From Candidatus Dojkabacteria bacterium (lineage in GTDB: Bacteria; Patescibacteriota; Dojkabacteria; SC72): a stretch of DNA of 6,004 bases. The notes beneath the pieces are model-generated. The model saw only the letters and a list, made by a program, of their open reading frames with translations. It did not search any database and was not told the DNA's origin. The first letter of the stretch is position 1. Each line of letters starts with the position of its first letter. Made by a program: the position numbers and the translations under genes. Below are positions 5,455 to 6,004 of this stretch, piece after piece. The stretch is from contig JAAZIL010000015.1 in assembly GCA_012800885.1 (NCBI GenBank), positions 1 through 6,004 on the forward strand. The letters run 5' to 3'.

Positions 5455-6004
5455 TTAGAGTTTCTTTGTCATATAGAGAGAGAGGTTCTTGTAACCTCTC
5501 TTTTCATAGTACCTTCTTGTACCGATAGCAGAGATAACTGCAATTTGTCTAAACCCATTCTTCTTAGAGATCTCTTCAGCTATTTTTATCATCTTAGTTC
5601 CTAATCCTAAGTGTTGAGCTTCTCCTTCACTCCCTTTGCCTAAATTTACAACAGTACCGTATACATGGACTTCCCTTATTATTGAGCACTCCTTTAATTC
5701 ATCTATATACCCATCTGTAGTAGGTAGAGATAGTCTAAGGAATGAACATATTTTGTCATGTTTTTTTGTTTTAAATGATAGAAAGTATTCCTCTGATACA
5801 GTAGTATCATATTTAATAACCTCTAATTCTAAATCTTTCTCATTAACACTCTCAGCTCTTATCTCTCTATTGCGTATATCTTGAATAGTTTTACCTTGTT
5901 TCTCTATCTCTCTCTCTGCTATCTGTCTAAAGTTAGTATATTTGTTACCAGCAACTATCTCAGTAGAGGGTATATCTCTTACAACTCTAGTTAATCTACA
6001 GTAT
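5455..6004 (-). CDS. elp3: Elp3 tRNA uridine-34 modification enzyme, C-terminal part (5' end beyond the window)
   Basis: Read on the minus strand, an open frame enters at the window edge and ends with TAA at 5457-5455, giving the last 182 residues. Elp3 joins a radical SAM domain to a GNAT-like acetyltransferase domain and uses acetyl-CoA to start cm5U formation on wobble uridines; archaeal and bacterial homologues can act without other Elongator subunits. The visible part begins in the inter-domain region (RVVRDIPSTEIVAGNKYTNFRQ), continues to a FLRLSLP strand and REVHVYGTVVNLG, then the acetyl-CoA-binding QHLGLGT loop (codons at 5599-5616), and ends with AVISAIGTRRYYEKRGY and YMTKKL, all characteristic of Elp3 C-termini. 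The radical SAM cysteines are outside the window. A plain GNAT enzyme is less likely because the DIPS and RLSLP segments are Elp3-specific. Without the rest, completeness cannot be judged. Confidence 0.92.
   Translation of the reverse strand, partial: YCRLTRVVRDIPSTEIVAGNKYTNFRQIAEREIEKQGKTIQDIRNREIRAESVNEKDLELEVIKYDTTVSEEYFLSFKTKKHDKICSFLRLSLPTTDGYIDELKECSIIREVHVYGTVVNLGKGSEGEAQHLGLGTKMIKIAEEISKKNGFRQIAVISAIGTRRYYEKRGYKNLSLYMTKKL
5479..5504 (+). terminator. Intrinsic terminator for the 4691 gene, lying inside the elp3 3' coding region
   Basis: AGAGAGGTT (5479-5487) and AACCTCTCT (5493-5501) form a perfect 9-bp stem with a 5-base loop (CTTGT), and on the + strand the stem runs into TTTT (5501-5504). 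It begins 26 bases after the TAA at 5450-5452. On the minus strand the same hairpin is followed by CTCTCTAT rather than a T run, so it should act only on + strand transcription. The bases simultaneously encode the elp3 C-terminal region around YEKRGYKNLSL. Confidence 0.6.

Noticed and set aside
5636..5884. Plus-strand open frame of 82 codons near the right end
   Set aside because: It lies wholly antisense to the well-supported elp3 reading frame and has no recognisable features.
4523..6004. A functional pairing between the tRNA-Lys gene and elp3
   Set aside because: Elp3 acts on U34, but this tRNA has anticodon CUU with C34, so it is not an expected substrate. The genes are on opposite strands with another gene between them.
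1..6004. CRISPR arrays, mobile elements, phage genes, or UGA recoding
   Set aside because: No regularly spaced direct repeats, transposase/integrase motifs or terminal repeats were seen, and all frames are full length without reading TGA as sense.

Overview
This is an AT-rich, gene-dense bacterial window with standard stop usage (all complete genes end in TAA or TAG, and no in-frame TGA is needed). The combination of small genes, a short RecO, arginine codons dominated by AGA/AGG, multi-domain surface proteins with Ig/FN3/carboxypeptidase-regulatory-like modules, and an Elp3 homologue in a bacterium fits a low-GC member of the Candidate Phyla Radiation (Patescibacteria; a Dojkabacteria- or Katanobacteria-like lineage is one guess). 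That placement is inference from style and gene content, not from a marker gene.

Layout. Positions 18-503 (+) encode a small zinc-ribbon protein with a very acidic tail. After a 76-bp gap holding a promoter (TTAAGA-17-TATAAT), a tight three-gene cluster runs on the + strand: a GT-B fold family 4 glycosyltransferase (580-1743), a RecO recombination mediator (1743-2360, sharing one base with the preceding gene as TAATG) and a secreted/membrane-anchored Ig/FN3/carboxypeptidase-regulatory-like surface protein (2363-4471). A tRNA-Lys(CUU) gene (4523-4595) with its own good promoter follows. Next comes an intergenic region with a striking 13-bp inverted repeat around a perfect 18-bp AT palindrome, then a bitopic membrane protein with an acidic linker (4691-5452). 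This gene converges on the 3' end of an Elp3 gene (minus strand, 5455 to the window edge, only the C-terminal 182 residues present) with just 2 bp between the two stop codons. The apparent intrinsic terminator of the + strand gene lies inside the elp3 coding sequence.

How the genes relate. The glycosyltransferase, RecO and surface protein are probably co-transcribed because of the 1-base overlap and the 2-base gap, but their functions are unrelated: envelope sugar transfer, DNA repair and envelope structure. The two membrane proteins share a style: acidic or proline/glutamate linkers, and cysteines placed only in regions predicted to lie outside the cytoplasm. Elp3 modifies wobble uridines of tRNAs, but the nearby tRNA-Lys has C34 and is not an expected substrate, so their proximity should not be over-read.

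I see no CRISPR array, transposase, integrase, phage gene or obvious defence system. The items most worth following up are the nested dyad before the 4691 gene, the terminator embedded in elp3, the lack of Shine-Dalgarno sequences at most starts, the unusual surface protein architecture, and the two unrecognised proteins (18-503 and 4691-5452).
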